NCBI RefSeq assembly: GCF_001890925.1
Contig: NZ_MLCB01000085.1
Coordinates: forward strand, 1 to 51,273
Direction of reading: 5' to 3'
Length of the DNA stretch: 51,273 bases
Source: Planktotalea frisia
Lineage (GTDB): Bacteria; Pseudomonadota; Alphaproteobacteria; Rhodobacterales; Rhodobacteraceae
The position numbers and the translations under genes are program-made. This document shows positions 28,028-37,944 of the stretch, in pieces. The notes under the pieces were generated by a model. It had not been told where the DNA came from. It saw nothing but the letters and a program-made list of their open reading frames with translations, and made no database searches. Every line of letters begins with the position of its first letter. The first letter of the stretch is position 1.

Positions 28028-28439
28028 TCCAAAAGCCCATTTTTATAGGGTTAAAAAGACACCGTGCTAACCATTTGTTTTGTTCAAACAATGACTTGGA
28101 ACAGTCTGAAATGGATAACGCGACTATCTTTTGAAATGCCATATCCTCCAAAGCGCGACTATTCTCGCGAAGGATATCTTTTGGAGTATTAAGATACACT
28201 TCTGTTCGTAGGGTAACATCACCGTGTCAAAATACAACTATTGATTGTTATTTTATTGCTTCACTCAACCAAATTGCGCATTTTGCGCTTCACAAAGATT
28301 TTGAAGATGATTGTAAGGCAAAGTAAAAATACATTTTATGAATTCTTGACGGACAGCGCACGACACTTCCAGCAGCAACCAAAAGTGAGACTTGAGCATG
28401 CTCACTTTTGGTTTCGATACTAAAGATTCGATCGTAAGA
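28028..28439. other. AT-rich non-coding stretch between LysR gene and gyrA-side gene
   Basis: This 412-base stretch contains the LysR upstream region (a CTATAAAAATG segment just before its start could hold a -10 box) and a long inverted repeat at 28377-28413. Two frames of 60-71 codons (27984-28199 minus, 28241-28423 plus) have no recognisable protein character, and I do not call them. Confidence 0.5.
28377..28413. terminator. Long inverted repeat, probable terminator after gyrA operon
   Basis: A perfect 13-bp stem, AACCAAAAGTGAG paired with CTCACTTTTGGTT, encloses an 11-base loop. It lies 27 bases beyond the stop of the small gene that follows gyrA. The stem's own TTTT helps on either strand, but no clean T-run follows it. 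Confidence 0.5.
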
Positions 28440-28616
28440 CTACTTTTTGTCGCGCGCTGCTTTTTCGTCTTTTGTCAGCGTCTGGTTCCAAACGTTCTTT
28501 GAAATCCCAAGCTCGGGCTTCATCGGCTTGGTCACACCTTTCTTGACCTCGCCACCCTTTTTCAGAAATTCTTGAATAAGCGCATCTTCGGTGGTTGATT
28601 TAGGTACTTGCTTCAT
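28440..28616 (-). CDS. Small basic protein downstream of gyrA
   Basis: A 58-residue, lysine-rich frame starts at ATG 28616 with AAGGGG 7 bases upstream, and the gyrA stop is only 11 bases away, so it is probably co-translated. The sequence opens MKQVPKSTTEDALIQEFLKKGG and ends KDEKAARDKK. No cysteine, signal or membrane span is present, and it looks soluble and possibly nucleic-acid binding by charge. I recognise no named family. The strong ribosome site and coupling to gyrA support it as real. Confidence 0.7.
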   Translation of the reverse strand: MKQVPKSTTEDALIQEFLKKGGEVKKGVTKPMKPELGISKNVWNQTLTKDEKAARDKK

Positions 28617-28627
28617 CGTTCATCCCC

Positions 28628-31390
28628 TTATTCTGTTTCGGTTTCAGCGGCGTCGTCACCAAGCTCTTCATCACCTTGATCGGCGATCCAAGCGACCGAC
28701 ACAACGCTTTCGTTCTTACCTGTGTTGAACACTTTCACGCCACCCGCAGAGCGTGAGCGGAAAGAAATGCCATCCACTGGGACGCGGATCGATTGGCCCT
28801 TGGACGTGGCGAGCATGATTTGATCGTCCATCTCAACCGGGAAGCTGGCAACGACTTCGCCGCCACGCATTGCTTTGTCCATCGCAGTAACGCCCATACC
28901 ACCACGTCCACGCAGCGGATAATCATGAGACGAGGACAGTTTGCCCGCACCACCAGAGGTGATGGTCAGGATCAAGTTCTCAATCGCGGACATTTCTGCG
29001 TAACGCTCTTGCGTGATCTGGCTGTTCGCGTCGCCTTCTTCCTCATCAGGCAGCTCCGCATCATCCGCAAGACCCGCCATAGCGCGGCGCATTTTCAGAT
29101 AGGTAGCGCGCTCATCGGAGGTCGCTTCAAAGTGGCGAATGACAGACATCGAAACGACTGTGTCATTGCCTTGTAGTTTGATCCCGCGCACTCCAGTTGA
29201 CGCGCGCGAGTTGAACACACGCACATCAGTGGCACGGAAGCGGATTGCGCGGCCAGAGTTGGTCACAAGCATCACATCATCATCGTGGCTCGCGATGCGT
29301 ACATCGATGAGGGTGGTGTTCTCGTGCTCACCCTCGAATTTCATCGCGATTTTGCCGTTACGCATGACGTTGGTGAAGTCCGACAGCTTGTTACGGCGCA
29401 CGGTGCCTGCGGAGGTGGCGAAGACCACTTGCAGATCATCCCACTCTTTTTCGTCACGATCCACTGGCATGATAGCCGCAATCGACACGCCTGGTGGGAT
29501 GGGCAAGATGTTCACAATTGCTTTGCCTTTTGCGGTACGACCACCAAGGGGCAGACGCCAAGTCTTGAGCTTGTAGCTCATACCATCCGTCGTGAAGAAC
29601 AATAGCTGCGTGTGCGTGTTGGCGACGAACAACGTGGTAATGACGTCTTCATCTTTGGTCTGCATCCCAGCGACACCCTTGCCACCACGACGCTGCGCGC
29701 GAAAATCAACCAGAGGCGTGCGCTTGATGTAGCCACCTGAGGTGATGGTGACGACCATATCCTCGCGCTCGATCAGATCTTCGTCTTCCATATCGCCGGA
29801 CCAGTCGACAATTTCGGTGCGACGATCCACTGCGAATTTCTCACGGACTTCTTTCAACTCGTTGCGAATGATCTCCATGATCCGTTCGCGCGAACCAAGA
29901 ATTTCCAAGTATTCTCTGATCTTTGCAGCGAGTTCTTTAAGTTCATTGGTGACTTCAGTGACACCAAGCTGGGTCAAGCGTTGAAGCCGCAATTCAAGGA
30001 TTGCGCGAGCCTGTGTTTCGGACAGGTTATAGGTGCCGTCGTCGTTCATCTTGTGGGTCGGATCATCGATCAAGTTGATGTATTCGGCGATTGCCATGGC
30101 TGGCCAACGACGCGTCATCAGTTTTTCGCGCGCTTCGGCCGCATCAGCAGAGGCACGGATCGTTGCAACGACTTCATCGACGTTTGTGACAGCCACGGCA
30201 AGACCACATAGGATATGGCTGCGCTCACGCGCTTTGCGCAATTCAAATGCGGTGCGACGTGCAACAACATCCTCTCGGAAATCGATAAAGCTCGTCAAGA
30301 AGCGGCGCAAAGTAAGGGTCTCAGGACGTCCGCCGTTCAGCGCAAGCATGTTGCAACCGAAGTATGTTTGCATTGGCGTGAAACGAAAGAGCTGGTTGAG
30401 AACAACTTCAGGCGTTGCATCGCGTTTTAGTTCGACCACGACGCGCACGCCATTTCGGTCGCTTTCGTCTTGAACGTGGGCTACACCTTCGATCTTTTTC
30501 TCGCGAACCTGCTCGGCAATCTTTTCGATCATTGAGGCTTTGTTCACCTGATAGGGAATCTCATCAACGATGATCGCATAGCGGTCTTTGCGAATTTCTT
30601 CGACGCGGGTTTTGGCGCGAATAACGACTGAACCACGCCCTTCAAGATAGGCTTTGCGTGCACCGCTGCGACCCAGCATAATGCCACCTGTCGGAAAGTC
30701 AGGACCGGGTACGTATTCGATCAGTTCCTCAGTTGTGAGATCTGGATTGTCGATCAAAGCAAGGGTCGCTGTGACCACTTCACCAAGGTTATGCGGCGGG
30801 ATATTCGTGGCCATACCAACAGCAATACCGCCAGCACCATTGACCAGCATATTCGGATAGCGCGCGGGAAGAACTGTCGGTTCTCGGTCTTTACCGTCGT
30901 AGTTGTCCTGAAAATCGACCGTTTCTTTGTCTATATCGGACAAAAGGAAGGCAGCAGGCTTGTCCATGCGCACTTCGGTATAACGCATCGCAGCGGCGTT
31001 ATCGCCGTCCATGGAGCCAAAGTTGCCCTGACCATCCAGCAAGGGCAGCGACATAGAAAAATCTTGCGCCATACGCACGAGTGCATCGTAGATCGCGGAA
31101 TCACCGTGCGGGTGATATTTACCCATCACGTCGCCTACAGCACGGGCGGACTTGCGGTAGCTTTTCTCGTGATTGTTGCCCGCTTCGTGCATCGCGTAAA
31201 GAATGCGGCGGTGGACAGGTTTCAGGCCATCTCGCAGGTCGGGAATCGCACGTGAAACGATGACGGACATCGCATAATCAAGATAGGAGGTTTTCATCTC
31301 CGCCGTGATCGAAATCGAAGGTCCCGTATACGCGGATACTGGTCTTTGATTTTCGTCTTCGTTTTCAGGGGTTTCTGGTGTGTCGTTCAC
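28628..31390 (-). CDS. gyrA: DNA gyrase subunit A
   Basis: The breakage-reunion subunit of gyrase, 920 residues. The winged-helix core has the quinolone region [10 protein letters not shown] with Ser98 and Asp102 (equivalents of Ser83 and Asp87 in E. coli), i.e. the sensitive-type residues. The catalytic Tyr is Tyr137 in [10 protein letters not shown]. The C-terminal pinwheel begins with the GyrA box QRRGGKG near 574, the mark of gyrase rather than topoisomerase IV. It has an acidic tail. The start is GTG at 31390. Confidence 0.97.
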   Translation of the reverse strand: MNDTPETPENEDENQRPVSAYTGPSISITAEMKTSYLDYAMSVIVSRAIPDLRDGLKPVHRRILYAMHEAGNNHEKSYRKSARAVGDVMGKYHPHGDSAIYDALVRMAQDFSMSLPLLDGQGNFGSMDGDNAAAMRYTEVRMDKPAAFLLSDIDKETVDFQDNYDGKDREPTVLPARYPNMLVNGAGGIAVGMATNIPPHNLGEVVTATLALIDNPDLTTEELIEYVPGPDFPTGGIMLGRSGARKAYLEGRGSVVIRAKTRVEEIRKDRYAIIVDEIPYQVNKASMIEKIAEQVREKKIEGVAHVQDESDRNGVRVVVELKRDATPEVVLNQLFRFTPMQTYFGCNMLALNGGRPETLTLRRFLTSFIDFREDVVARRTAFELRKARERSHILCGLAVAVTNVDEVVATIRASADAAEAREKLMTRRWPAMAIAEYINLIDDPTHKMNDDGTYNLSETQARAILELRLQRLTQLGVTEVTNELKELAAKIREYLEILGSRERIMEIIRNELKEVREKFAVDRRTEIVDWSGDMEDEDLIEREDMVVTITSGGYIKRTPLVDFRAQRRGGKGVAGMQTKDEDVITTLFVANTHTQLLFFTTDGMSYKLKTWRLPLGGRTAKGKAIVNILPIPPGVSIAAIMPVDRDEKEWDDLQVVFATSAGTVRRNKLSDFTNVMRNGKIAMKFEGEHENTTLIDVRIASHDDDVMLVTNSGRAIRFRATDVRVFNSRASTGVRGIKLQGNDTVVSMSVIRHFEATSDERATYLKMRRAMAGLADDAELPDEEEGDANSQITQERYAEMSAIENLILTITSGGAGKLSSSHDYPLRGRGGMGVTAMDKAMRGGEVVASFPVEMDDQIMLATSKGQSIRVPVDGISFRSRSAGGVKVFNTGKNESVVSVAWIADQGDEELGDDAAETETE

Positions 31391-31496
31391 GTGAATTTTC
31401 CAGTCCTGTCACCGCACACTCGTTTTGATCGAGCCGCTATATTTAGTTGGCTCGTTTGTAGCAGAAACATGATCTGGGGTGCAATGGGAGGCGCGT

Positions 31497-32072
31497 TTAA
31501 AAGCGCTCAGGAGGGGCCATTTTAGAGTATTTTGTGCCCTCAATCGTGACACCCAGTTTCAAACCGGCTTGGCCGAAAATGATGCTTATGACAGGCGCTG
31601 AATTGGTTGTTGTCGATGTACTGAAGGTCTGGCCATCGTCATAGATCGCCGCTTCCACATCCGCGCCAAGTTCCCAGCCATCGCCTGTGCGGAAATTCAA
31701 CAGCGCATCTTCTGTCATAAAGAAGAGAACATGCGCATATTGGTTAGCGCCGATTTGCACGCCCCAGTTTGCTTTGGTCGTATTGTAATACTCAACAGAG
31801 ACACCGCCAACACGCAAAGCACCGCGCCCGAAACCGCCACCAAAGCCAAGTCCGGCTTCGGTAATAAGCGGCATCACCAACATACCAGCAGATCGCGCGG
31901 CGATGGATCGTGTTTTGCCATACTGGGCGAACATTTCAGCAAGCGTCGCATCAACCCGCGCATCAAGGCGGTCAGGGGCGGTCGTTCCGCTAATGCGATC
32001 ACACCCGCTAAGTGCGACTGCGCCGCCAGCCAAACCGGAAAGCGCAAATGCGCGACGGGAGAAAGTCGTCAT
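31497..32072 (-). CDS. SYLF/YSC84-domain lipoprotein
   Basis: The N-terminus has both a twin-arginine signal (TTFSRRAFALSG) and a lipobox, ALSGC, with Cys24, so it is probably a Tat-exported lipoprotein of 191 residues. The C-terminal SYLF (YSC84/Ysc84actin-binding) domain shows ARSAGMLVMPLITEAGLGFGG, YNTTKANWGVQIGANQYA and DVEAAIYDDGQTFS. Bacterial SYLF proteins are lipid-associated; their role is poorly known. I prefer ATG 32072, where the signal starts; ATGs at 32096 and 32099 would add eight or nine residues. Confidence 0.83.
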   Translation of the reverse strand: MTTFSRRAFALSGLAGGAVALSGCDRISGTTAPDRLDARVDATLAEMFAQYGKTRSIAARSAGMLVMPLITEAGLGFGGGFGRGALRVGGVSVEYYNTTKANWGVQIGANQYAHVLFFMTEDALLNFRTGDGWELGADVEAAIYDDGQTFSTSTTTNSAPVISIIFGQAGLKLGVTIEGTKYSKMAPPERF

Positions 32073-32195
32073 AGGAATACCAGCTTTTTGCCTCATCAAC
32101 CCAGCTCTGACGGCGGGCGTTGGTGTAGAGATACCCCAAACGCGCGCTTAAGTCATCGCTTTCAAAGGCAAAGCAGCGGAGATCAGCGCAAATTG

Positions 32196-33197
32196 TTACC
32201 CATTTGCCAGAATTTCAGCGACGCGCGGCGCAAAATAGCTCAAAACACCGTCACAACCTGCGCGTTTAAAGCACATCAGGCTCTCCATCATCACGCGCTC
32301 TCCATCGATCCAGCCGTTTTGTGCAGCGGCTTCGATCATCGCGTACTCACCGCTCACTTGATACGCGTAAGTCGGCACACCAAAGCCGTCTTTCACACGG
32401 CGACAGATATCGAGATAGGGCATGCCGGGCTTGACCATTACCATATCCGCACCTTCTTGTAGGTCACGCTGGATCAAGCGCATGGCTTCATCAGAATTGG
32501 CAGGGTTCATTTGATAGGTTTTCTTATCACCTTTAAGTGCACCTGACGCACCAACCGCATCGCGAAAAGGACCGTAATAAGCAGATGCGTATTTCGCTGC
32601 ATAGCTCAGGATCATCACATTTTGATGCCCTTCAGATTCCAGAGCAGAGCGCATCGCGCCAATGCGTCCATCCATCATGTCTGAGGGGCCAATGATATCT
32701 GCACCAGCCTCTGCCTGCGCGAGTGTCATTTTGACCAAAGCGTCAACCGTGCGGTCATTGACGATCACATCATCCTCAACAAAGCCATCGTGGCCATTGA
32801 TGTTATAAGGATCGAGCGCCACATCCGTCATCACTGCAATATCAGGTGCCGCGTCTTTGATCGCGCGGGTCGCCTGATTGCTAAGGTTATTGGGGTTCCA
32901 CGCCTCTGCACAATCCTCCGTCTTGAGGCTGTCATCGGTGTAGGGGAACAGACATATCGCTGGGATACCAAGGCTTTGTGCATGTTTCGCGGCCTGTGCA
33001 ATCTTATCAACAGAGCGGCGCATAACGCCCGGCATAGAGCCAACAGGTTCTTCGATCCCTTTGCCGTCTCGCACAAAGATGGGCCAGATCAGATCGCCGG
33101 GCGTGAGCGCGTTTTCTTGGGTCAACGCACGCAAAGCGGAGGTGCGACGTGCACGGCGAAAACGGGCGGCGGGAAAGGGGGCGACTGTCGGTGTCAT
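32196..33197 (-). CDS. hemB: Delta-aminolevulinic acid dehydratase (porphobilinogen synthase)
   Basis: The enzyme condenses two 5-aminolevulinates to porphobilinogen in tetrapyrrole synthesis. The Schiff-base lysines are Lys202 (SYAAKYASAYYGPFRDA) and Lys256 (MVMVKPGMPYLD). The metal region reads DVALDPYNINGHDG in place of the zinc-type three-cysteine motif, so this is the magnesium/non-zinc class. It has 333 residues from ATG 33197 with AGGA ahead; the longer frame adds six residues. It supports heme supply, including for CtaA. It is divergent from the 33327 membrane-protein gene. Confidence 0.96.
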   Translation of the reverse strand: MTPTVAPFPAARFRRARRTSALRALTQENALTPGDLIWPIFVRDGKGIEEPVGSMPGVMRRSVDKIAQAAKHAQSLGIPAICLFPYTDDSLKTEDCAEAWNPNNLSNQATRAIKDAAPDIAVMTDVALDPYNINGHDGFVEDDVIVNDRTVDALVKMTLAQAEAGADIIGPSDMMDGRIGAMRSALESEGHQNVMILSYAAKYASAYYGPFRDAVGASGALKGDKKTYQMNPANSDEAMRLIQRDLQEGADMVMVKPGMPYLDICRRVKDGFGVPTYAYQVSGEYAMIEAAAQNGWIDGERVMMESLMCFKRAGCDGVLSYFAPRVAEILANG

Positions 33198-33326
33198 AAG
33201 GGTCCTGCTTTGCAACTTTGTCTCTTGATGAACCTGACACGCGCGCGGGTTCAGAACAAGGCTGGGAATTGCATAAAAGGCCCGCTATAGGGGGCTTGAT
33301 ACTGCCCTTACCATCCGAGACTCGCT

Positions 33327-33854
33327 TTGGAACTCACAGACGCTCTTTTTGAACTCATTGATATGCGCTCGTTCTCGAACCTTTGGTTTTGGATTGCGCT
33401 TGCTGTGATGTGGTCCTCTGCGTCGCATTATGTGCTTGGCGTGCCCTATGATCTGGTTTTGCGCGCGCGCCGAGATGGTGGCTCTGCGGTTGGGGACATG
33501 GAAGATCTGGTGCGCATCAACGTGGCGCGTCTTTTGTATATCGGACGAATGTCGGGCCTTTGGTTGGCAGGGATCACGTGTTTTGTGCTGACAGGGCTTG
33601 GTTTGCTCGGCTTTATTTACTGGGTCGAATTCGCACAAGCGCTGTTCTTGCTCATGTTGCCGATGACCTTCGTGGGTTTACTCAGCCTCAACACCGCGCG
33701 TCTTATCCAAGACACTGCCGCCTCGGGTGAAGCGCTCTATACACGCTTGTTCCGACACCGTATTTTCGTGCAAGTCATTGGGATGATTTCGATTTTCGTC
33801 ACGGCGATGTGGGGCATGTACACTAATCTCTCGCTTGGCCCGTTTGGCGTTTGA
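33327..33854 (+). CDS. Four-span membrane protein, Rhodobacterales-type
   Basis: A 175-residue protein begins at TTG 33327 with MELTDALFELIDMRSFSNLW. It has about four hydrophobic helices (around 20-37, 75-100, 103-122 and 148-168). The segment HYVLGVPYDLVLRARRDGG between helices 1 and 2 is highly polar. I recall similar proteins in this order being labelled as a component of the SufBCD complex, but nothing in the sequence (no iron-sulfur ligands, no ATPase) shows this. It stands 31 bases before mfd. Function should be treated as unknown. Confidence 0.78.
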   Translation: MELTDALFELIDMRSFSNLWFWIALAVMWSSASHYVLGVPYDLVLRARRDGGSAVGDMEDLVRINVARLLYIGRMSGLWLAGITCFVLTGLGLLGFIYWVEFAQALFLLMLPMTFVGLLSLNTARLIQDTAASGEALYTRLFRHRIFVQVIGMISIFVTAMWGMYTNLSLGPFGV

Positions 33855-33884
33855 CACGCGCGGCTTAAGGATCATCTTCGCCTT

Positions 33885-36800
33885 ATGAGCAACGCTTCCC
33901 ATATCACCGTTTCCGGTGCCCCTGAGGGCTATGACGCCCAGCTGATCCTGCGCGAACTTGAAAGTGCGGGCGCGCCCATTTGCCATATCGCGCGCGATGA
34001 CAAACGCATGGTCGCAATGCAAGATGCACTGCGTTTCTTTGCGCCTGATATGCCCGTTGTGGTGTTTCCTGGGTGGGATTGCCTTCCGTATGATCGAGTT
34101 TCGCCGAACGCTGATATTTCGGCGGCGCGCATGGCGACGCTCGCGGGCCTCGTGCACGGAATGCCGGATAAATTCATTCTTTTGACGACGTTAGGTGCGG
34201 CAACCCAGCGTATTCCTGCGCGCTCTGTTCTGAAAGAAGCGGCGTTTTCTGCCACAGTCGGTGGTCGTGTGGACGAAAGAGCACTGCGCAATTTCTTGGT
34301 CCGTATGGGGTTCGTACAAAGCCCGACGGTGATGGAGCCGGGCGATTATGCGGTGCGTGGTGGTATCATCGATATTTTCCCACCGGGCGAGCAGGGACCC
34401 ATCCGTCTTGATCTATTCGGCGATGTCTTGGATGGCGCACGCCGTTTTGATCCTGCGACGCAAAGGACAACCGAAAAGCTAGACGTTATAGAGCTTGCGC
34501 CAGTTTCCGAAGTGATCCTTGATGACGAAGCGATCACGCGGTTTCGTCAGAATTACCGCATCGAATTTGGCGCCGCTGGCACCGATGATCCGCTCTATGA
34601 GGCGGTGAGTGCGGGGCGCAAGCATCAAGGTGTTGAGCATTGGTTGCCGTTCTTTCACGAACGGCTTGAGACATTGTTTGACTATTTGCCAAAGGCCACA
34701 ATCACCTGTGATGACGCTTTGACACCTGCGCGCATTGCGCGTTGGGAAAGCGTTGCGGATCAGTATGAAACCCGCAAAATTGCCATGGGTGCCAAGAACC
34801 GAATGGACTCGGTTTATAAACCAGCGCCTGCGGAGCTATTGTATCTCGATGAAGCGGCGTGGGACGCGGCGATATCAGATCGACGTGTGTTGCAGCTGGC
34901 CGTATTGCCGCAAGCTGTCGGGCTCGGCACAACAGACGCAAGTGGTCGCATTGGCCGTAACTTTGCGCCTGAACGTCAGCAGGAAAGTATCAGCCTTTTC
35001 GGTGCTTTAGCGAAGCATATTAAAGAAAAAATGGAGCAGGGACCTGTCGTCATCGCCTCGTATTCAGAGGGCGCTCGCGAACGTCTTTCTGGTTTGATCG
35101 AAGATGAAGGGCTTGCTGAAACGATTGCTTTGCGTGACGGCAAAGGGATTGGTAAGCGCGGCTTGTATCTGGCCGTTTGGGCGCTGGAACACGGGTTCGA
35201 AACGCCCGATATGACGGTGATTTCAGAGCAAGACGTGCTTGGTGATCGTCTTATCCGTACGGCCAAGAAACGCCGCAAGGCTGAAAATTTCCTGACTGAA
35301 ACGCAAAGCCTAAATCCCGGCGATTTGGTCGTCCATGTGGATCACGGCATTGGCCGTTATCAAGGGCTTGAGGTAATTACCGCCGCAGGTGCTGCGCACG
35401 AGTGCATCTTGCTTGATTACGCAGACAGCGCGCGGTTGTATCTTCCGGTAGAAAATATCGAACTGCTTAGCAAATATGGTCACGAAGAAGGTTTGTTAGA
35501 CCGTCTTGGCGGTGGTGCATGGCAAAGCAAAAAGGCCAAACTCAAAGAACGCATTCGCGAGATGGCCGACAAGCTTATTCGCGTTGCGGCTGAACGCGCT
35601 TTGCGTCGCGCACCCATTATGGAGCCGCCGCCTGGCATGTGGGATGCGTTCTCCGCGCGTTTTCCTTACCAAGAGACCGATGATCAACTTGGTGCGATTG
35701 GTGATGTTTTGGCAGACATGGGCTCTGGCCAACCGATGGATCGTCTTGTTTGCGGTGATGTGGGCTTTGGCAAAACCGAAGTAGCGATGCGTGCGGCGTT
35801 CATTGCAGCGATGTCTGGCGTGCAAGTGGCAATCATTGCGCCGACCACTTTGCTGGCGCGCCAACACTACAAGAGTTTTGCGGAACGCTTTCGCGGATTT
35901 TCCATTGAAGTCAGACCCTTGTCGCGGTTTGTAAGTGCAAAGAACGCAGAAGAAACGCGCAAAAACATGGCAGCAGGTCTCGTGGATATTGTTGTTGGCA
36001 CTCATGCTTTGCTCGCCAAGAACACCAAGTTTAACAATTTGGGTTTGCTGATCATCGACGAAGAGCAGCACTTTGGTGTGGGTCATAAAGAACGCCTGAA
36101 AGCGCTGCGTACGGACATTCACGTACTTACGCTGACGGCGACTCCCATCCCGCGCACTTTGCAGCTTTCGCTCTCTGGCGTGCGGGATCTGTCGATCATC
36201 GGAACCCCGCCTGTGGACCGTCTCGCTATTCGCACATACGTCAGCGAGTTTGATGCGGTTACTTTGCGAGAGGCGCTCTTGCGCGAACATTATCGCGGCG
36301 GTCAGTCGTTTTATGTGGTTCCACGTATTTCCGACCTGCCAGAGATAGAAGCCTTCTTAAAAGAACAACTGCCAGAGCTTTCCTACATGGTCGCGCACGG
36401 TCAGATGGCGGCGGGCGAGCTCGATGATCGTATGAATGCGTTTTATGACGGAAAATACGATATTTTGTTGGCGACCACGATTGTGGAAAGCGGTCTGGAT
36501 ATTCCGACCGCCAATACGATGATTGTTCACCGTGCGGATATGTTTGGCCTTGCGCAGCTCTATCAAATTCGCGGACGCGTGGGGCGCTCTAAAACGCGGG
36601 CCTATGCGTATTTGACGACGAAACCACGCGCGAAATTAACCACAACTGCCGAAAAACGCCTGCGCGTTTTGGGGTCGCTGGATACGCTTGGGGCAGGGTT
36701 CACGCTTGCCTCGCAAGACTTGGATATTCGCGGAGCGGGCAATCTGCTCGGCGAGGAGCAATCGGGTCAAATGCGCGACGTGGGATATGAGCTGTATCAA

Positions 36801-37337
36801 TCCATGTTGCAGGATGCGATTGCGAAGATCCGTTCGGGCGAGATGGATGGCCTGTCTGTGAACGATGATCAATGGGCCCCGCAGATCAATCTCGGTGTGC
36901 CTGTTTTGATCCCTGAAGACTATGTGCCTGACTTGGACGTGCGTTTGGGGCTCTATCGTCGTTTGTCTTCACTAACCACGAAAGTGGAATTGGAAGGATT
37001 TGCCGCCGAATTGATCGACCGTTTTGGCAAGCTTCCGAAAGAGGTGAACACGCTGATGCTGGTCGTGCGTATTAAAGCGATGTGTAAAAAGGCGGGTATC
37101 GCCAAGCTTGACGCTGGGCCAAAGGGTGCGACTGTACTGTTTCACAACGATAAATTCGCTTCGCCTGAAGGGCTAGTGTCTTTCATCCAGAGCCAGAAGG
37201 GCCAAGCGAAAGTGCGCGACAACAAGATCGTTGTGCTGCGCGATTGGAAAACGGATGTGGAGAAGATCAAAGGTGCCTTCGCCATCGCGCGTGATCTGGC
37301 TGAACATGCAGGTGCGATCAAACGTCGAGCGGGGTAG
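33885..37337 (+). CDS. mfd: Transcription-repair coupling factor
   Basis: Mfd removes RNA polymerase stalled at DNA lesions and recruits UvrA. At 1150 residues it has full length. It has an N-terminal UvrB-like module (FPGWDCLPYDRVSPNADISAAR), an RNA-polymerase-interaction domain (LNPGDLVVHVDHGIGRYQGL, about 480-500), a RecG-like helicase with Walker A GDVGFGKTE (about 625-633) and box II DEEQHFGVGHKE, then TATPIPRTLQLSL and QIRGRVGRSKTRAYAYL, and a C-terminal TRCF domain. A perfect 20-base palindrome starts right after the stop. Confidence 0.97.
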   Translation: MSNASHITVSGAPEGYDAQLILRELESAGAPICHIARDDKRMVAMQDALRFFAPDMPVVVFPGWDCLPYDRVSPNADISAARMATLAGLVHGMPDKFILLTTLGAATQRIPARSVLKEAAFSATVGGRVDERALRNFLVRMGFVQSPTVMEPGDYAVRGGIIDIFPPGEQGPIRLDLFGDVLDGARRFDPATQRTTEKLDVIELAPVSEVILDDEAITRFRQNYRIEFGAAGTDDPLYEAVSAGRKHQGVEHWLPFFHERLETLFDYLPKATITCDDALTPARIARWESVADQYETRKIAMGAKNRMDSVYKPAPAELLYLDEAAWDAAISDRRVLQLAVLPQAVGLGTTDASGRIGRNFAPERQQESISLFGALAKHIKEKMEQGPVVIASYSEGARERLSGLIEDEGLAETIALRDGKGIGKRGLYLAVWALEHGFETPDMTVISEQDVLGDRLIRTAKKRRKAENFLTETQSLNPGDLVVHVDHGIGRYQGLEVITAAGAAHECILLDYADSARLYLPVENIELLSKYGHEEGLLDRLGGGAWQSKKAKLKERIREMADKLIRVAAERALRRAPIMEPPPGMWDAFSARFPYQETDDQLGAIGDVLADMGSGQPMDRLVCGDVGFGKTEVAMRAAFIAAMSGVQVAIIAPTTLLARQHYKSFAERFRGFSIEVRPLSRFVSAKNAEETRKNMAAGLVDIVVGTHALLAKNTKFNNLGLLIIDEEQHFGVGHKERLKALRTDIHVLTLTATPIPRTLQLSLSGVRDLSIIGTPPVDRLAIRTYVSEFDAVTLREALLREHYRGGQSFYVVPRISDLPEIEAFLKEQLPELSYMVAHGQMAAGELDDRMNAFYDGKYDILLATTIVESGLDIPTANTMIVHRADMFGLAQLYQIRGRVGRSKTRAYAYLTTKPRAKLTTTAEKRLRVLGSLDTLGAGFTLASQDLDIRGAGNLLGEEQSGQMRDVGYELYQSMLQDAIAKIRSGEMDGLSVNDDQWAPQINLGVPVLIPEDYVPDLDVRLGLYRRLSSLTTKVELEGFAAELIDRFGKLPKEVNTLMLVVRIKAMCKKAGIAKLDAGPKGATVLFHNDKFASPEGLVSFIQSQKGQAKVRDNKIVVLRDWKTDVEKIKGAFAIARDLAEHAGAIKRRAG

Positions 37338-37357
37338 CGAATTTTCTAGAAAATTCG
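37338..37357. repeat. Perfect palindrome between mfd and the convergent HD gene
   Basis: CGAATTTTCTAGAAAATTCG starts on the base after the mfd stop and ends 11 bases before the HD gene stop. It could fold as a short bidirectional terminator, though it has no loop and no T-run beyond the stem. Confidence 0.4.
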
Positions 37358-37368
37358 GTCGCTTCGTA

Positions 37369-37944
37369 TCAATGTAAGAACCAAGCTCTGATCTTGGGCG
37401 ATAACCAAGCCCAAAGCACAGGTGCGCCGCGTTCAATCTTGGAGCCGACACGCGCCTCGATCGTGTCATAGCTCACGCCATAATCGGTCCAACTGCCACC
37501 GTTTGACATCAGGTTTTGGTTGGGCGGTTGAAAGCGGTCCAGCGATTTTGCGAAAATCGCGTCGGGGGTTTGGGCGGCTTCGAACTCTTCCCAAATTGCG
37601 CGCAGTTCAACGCTTTGATCAACCGGCAGCATCCCGAAGATACGGTCCGCAGCTATCGCCTCATCCGCTTCCATAGCCGCAATATCATGATCACCAAAGA
37701 TGGGGGCGTCACCTGCATCAATCTCGACCAGATCATGCAGCAACAGCATCTTGATCACACGGTTGATATCGACACCGTCGGGCGCATGTTCGGCTAAAAC
37801 CAACGCATACAACGCAATATGCCAGCTATGTTCGCCTGAATTTTCATGCCGTGAACCGTCACACAACGTCGTCGCGCGGATCACGTTTTTGAGCTTGTCC
37901 GCTTCATTCAAAAAAGACATCTGCGCATCGAGACGCGCGCTCAT
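37369..37944 (-). CDS. HD-domain hydrolase (YfbR-like)
   Basis: A 191-residue metal-dependent phosphohydrolase. The HD ligands are visible: His33 and His39/His42 in SRHENSGEHSWH, then the HD dyad in MLLLHDLVEIDAGD (His70-Asp71). The layout matches the YfbR/HDDC2 group of 5'-nucleotidases acting on deoxynucleoside monophosphates, though the substrate cannot be confirmed here. Its ATG overlaps the stop of the 78-residue gene upstream by four bases. It converges on mfd. Confidence 0.87.
   Translation of the reverse strand: MSARLDAQMSFLNEADKLKNVIRATTLCDGSRHENSGEHSWHIALYALVLAEHAPDGVDINRVIKMLLLHDLVEIDAGDAPIFGDHDIAAMEADEAIAADRIFGMLPVDQSVELRAIWEEFEAAQTPDAIFAKSLDRFQPPNQNLMSNGGSWTDYGVSYDTIEARVGSKIERGAPVLWAWLSPKIRAWFLH

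Noticed and set aside
27984-28199. 71-codon minus-strand frame overlapping the LysR start
   Set aside because: It overlaps the LysR gene in another phase by 44 bases and shows no protein-like pattern; AT-rich DNA gives chance frames less often stopped by GC-rich codons but no support here.
28241-28423. 60-codon plus-strand frame across the 28377-28413 hairpin
   Set aside because: It runs through a terminator-like inverted repeat and has no ribosome site or recognisable character.
31090-31120. Possible quinolone-resistance change in gyrA
   Set aside because: Ser98 and Asp102 (equivalents of Ser83 and Asp87) are the usual sensitive-type residues.
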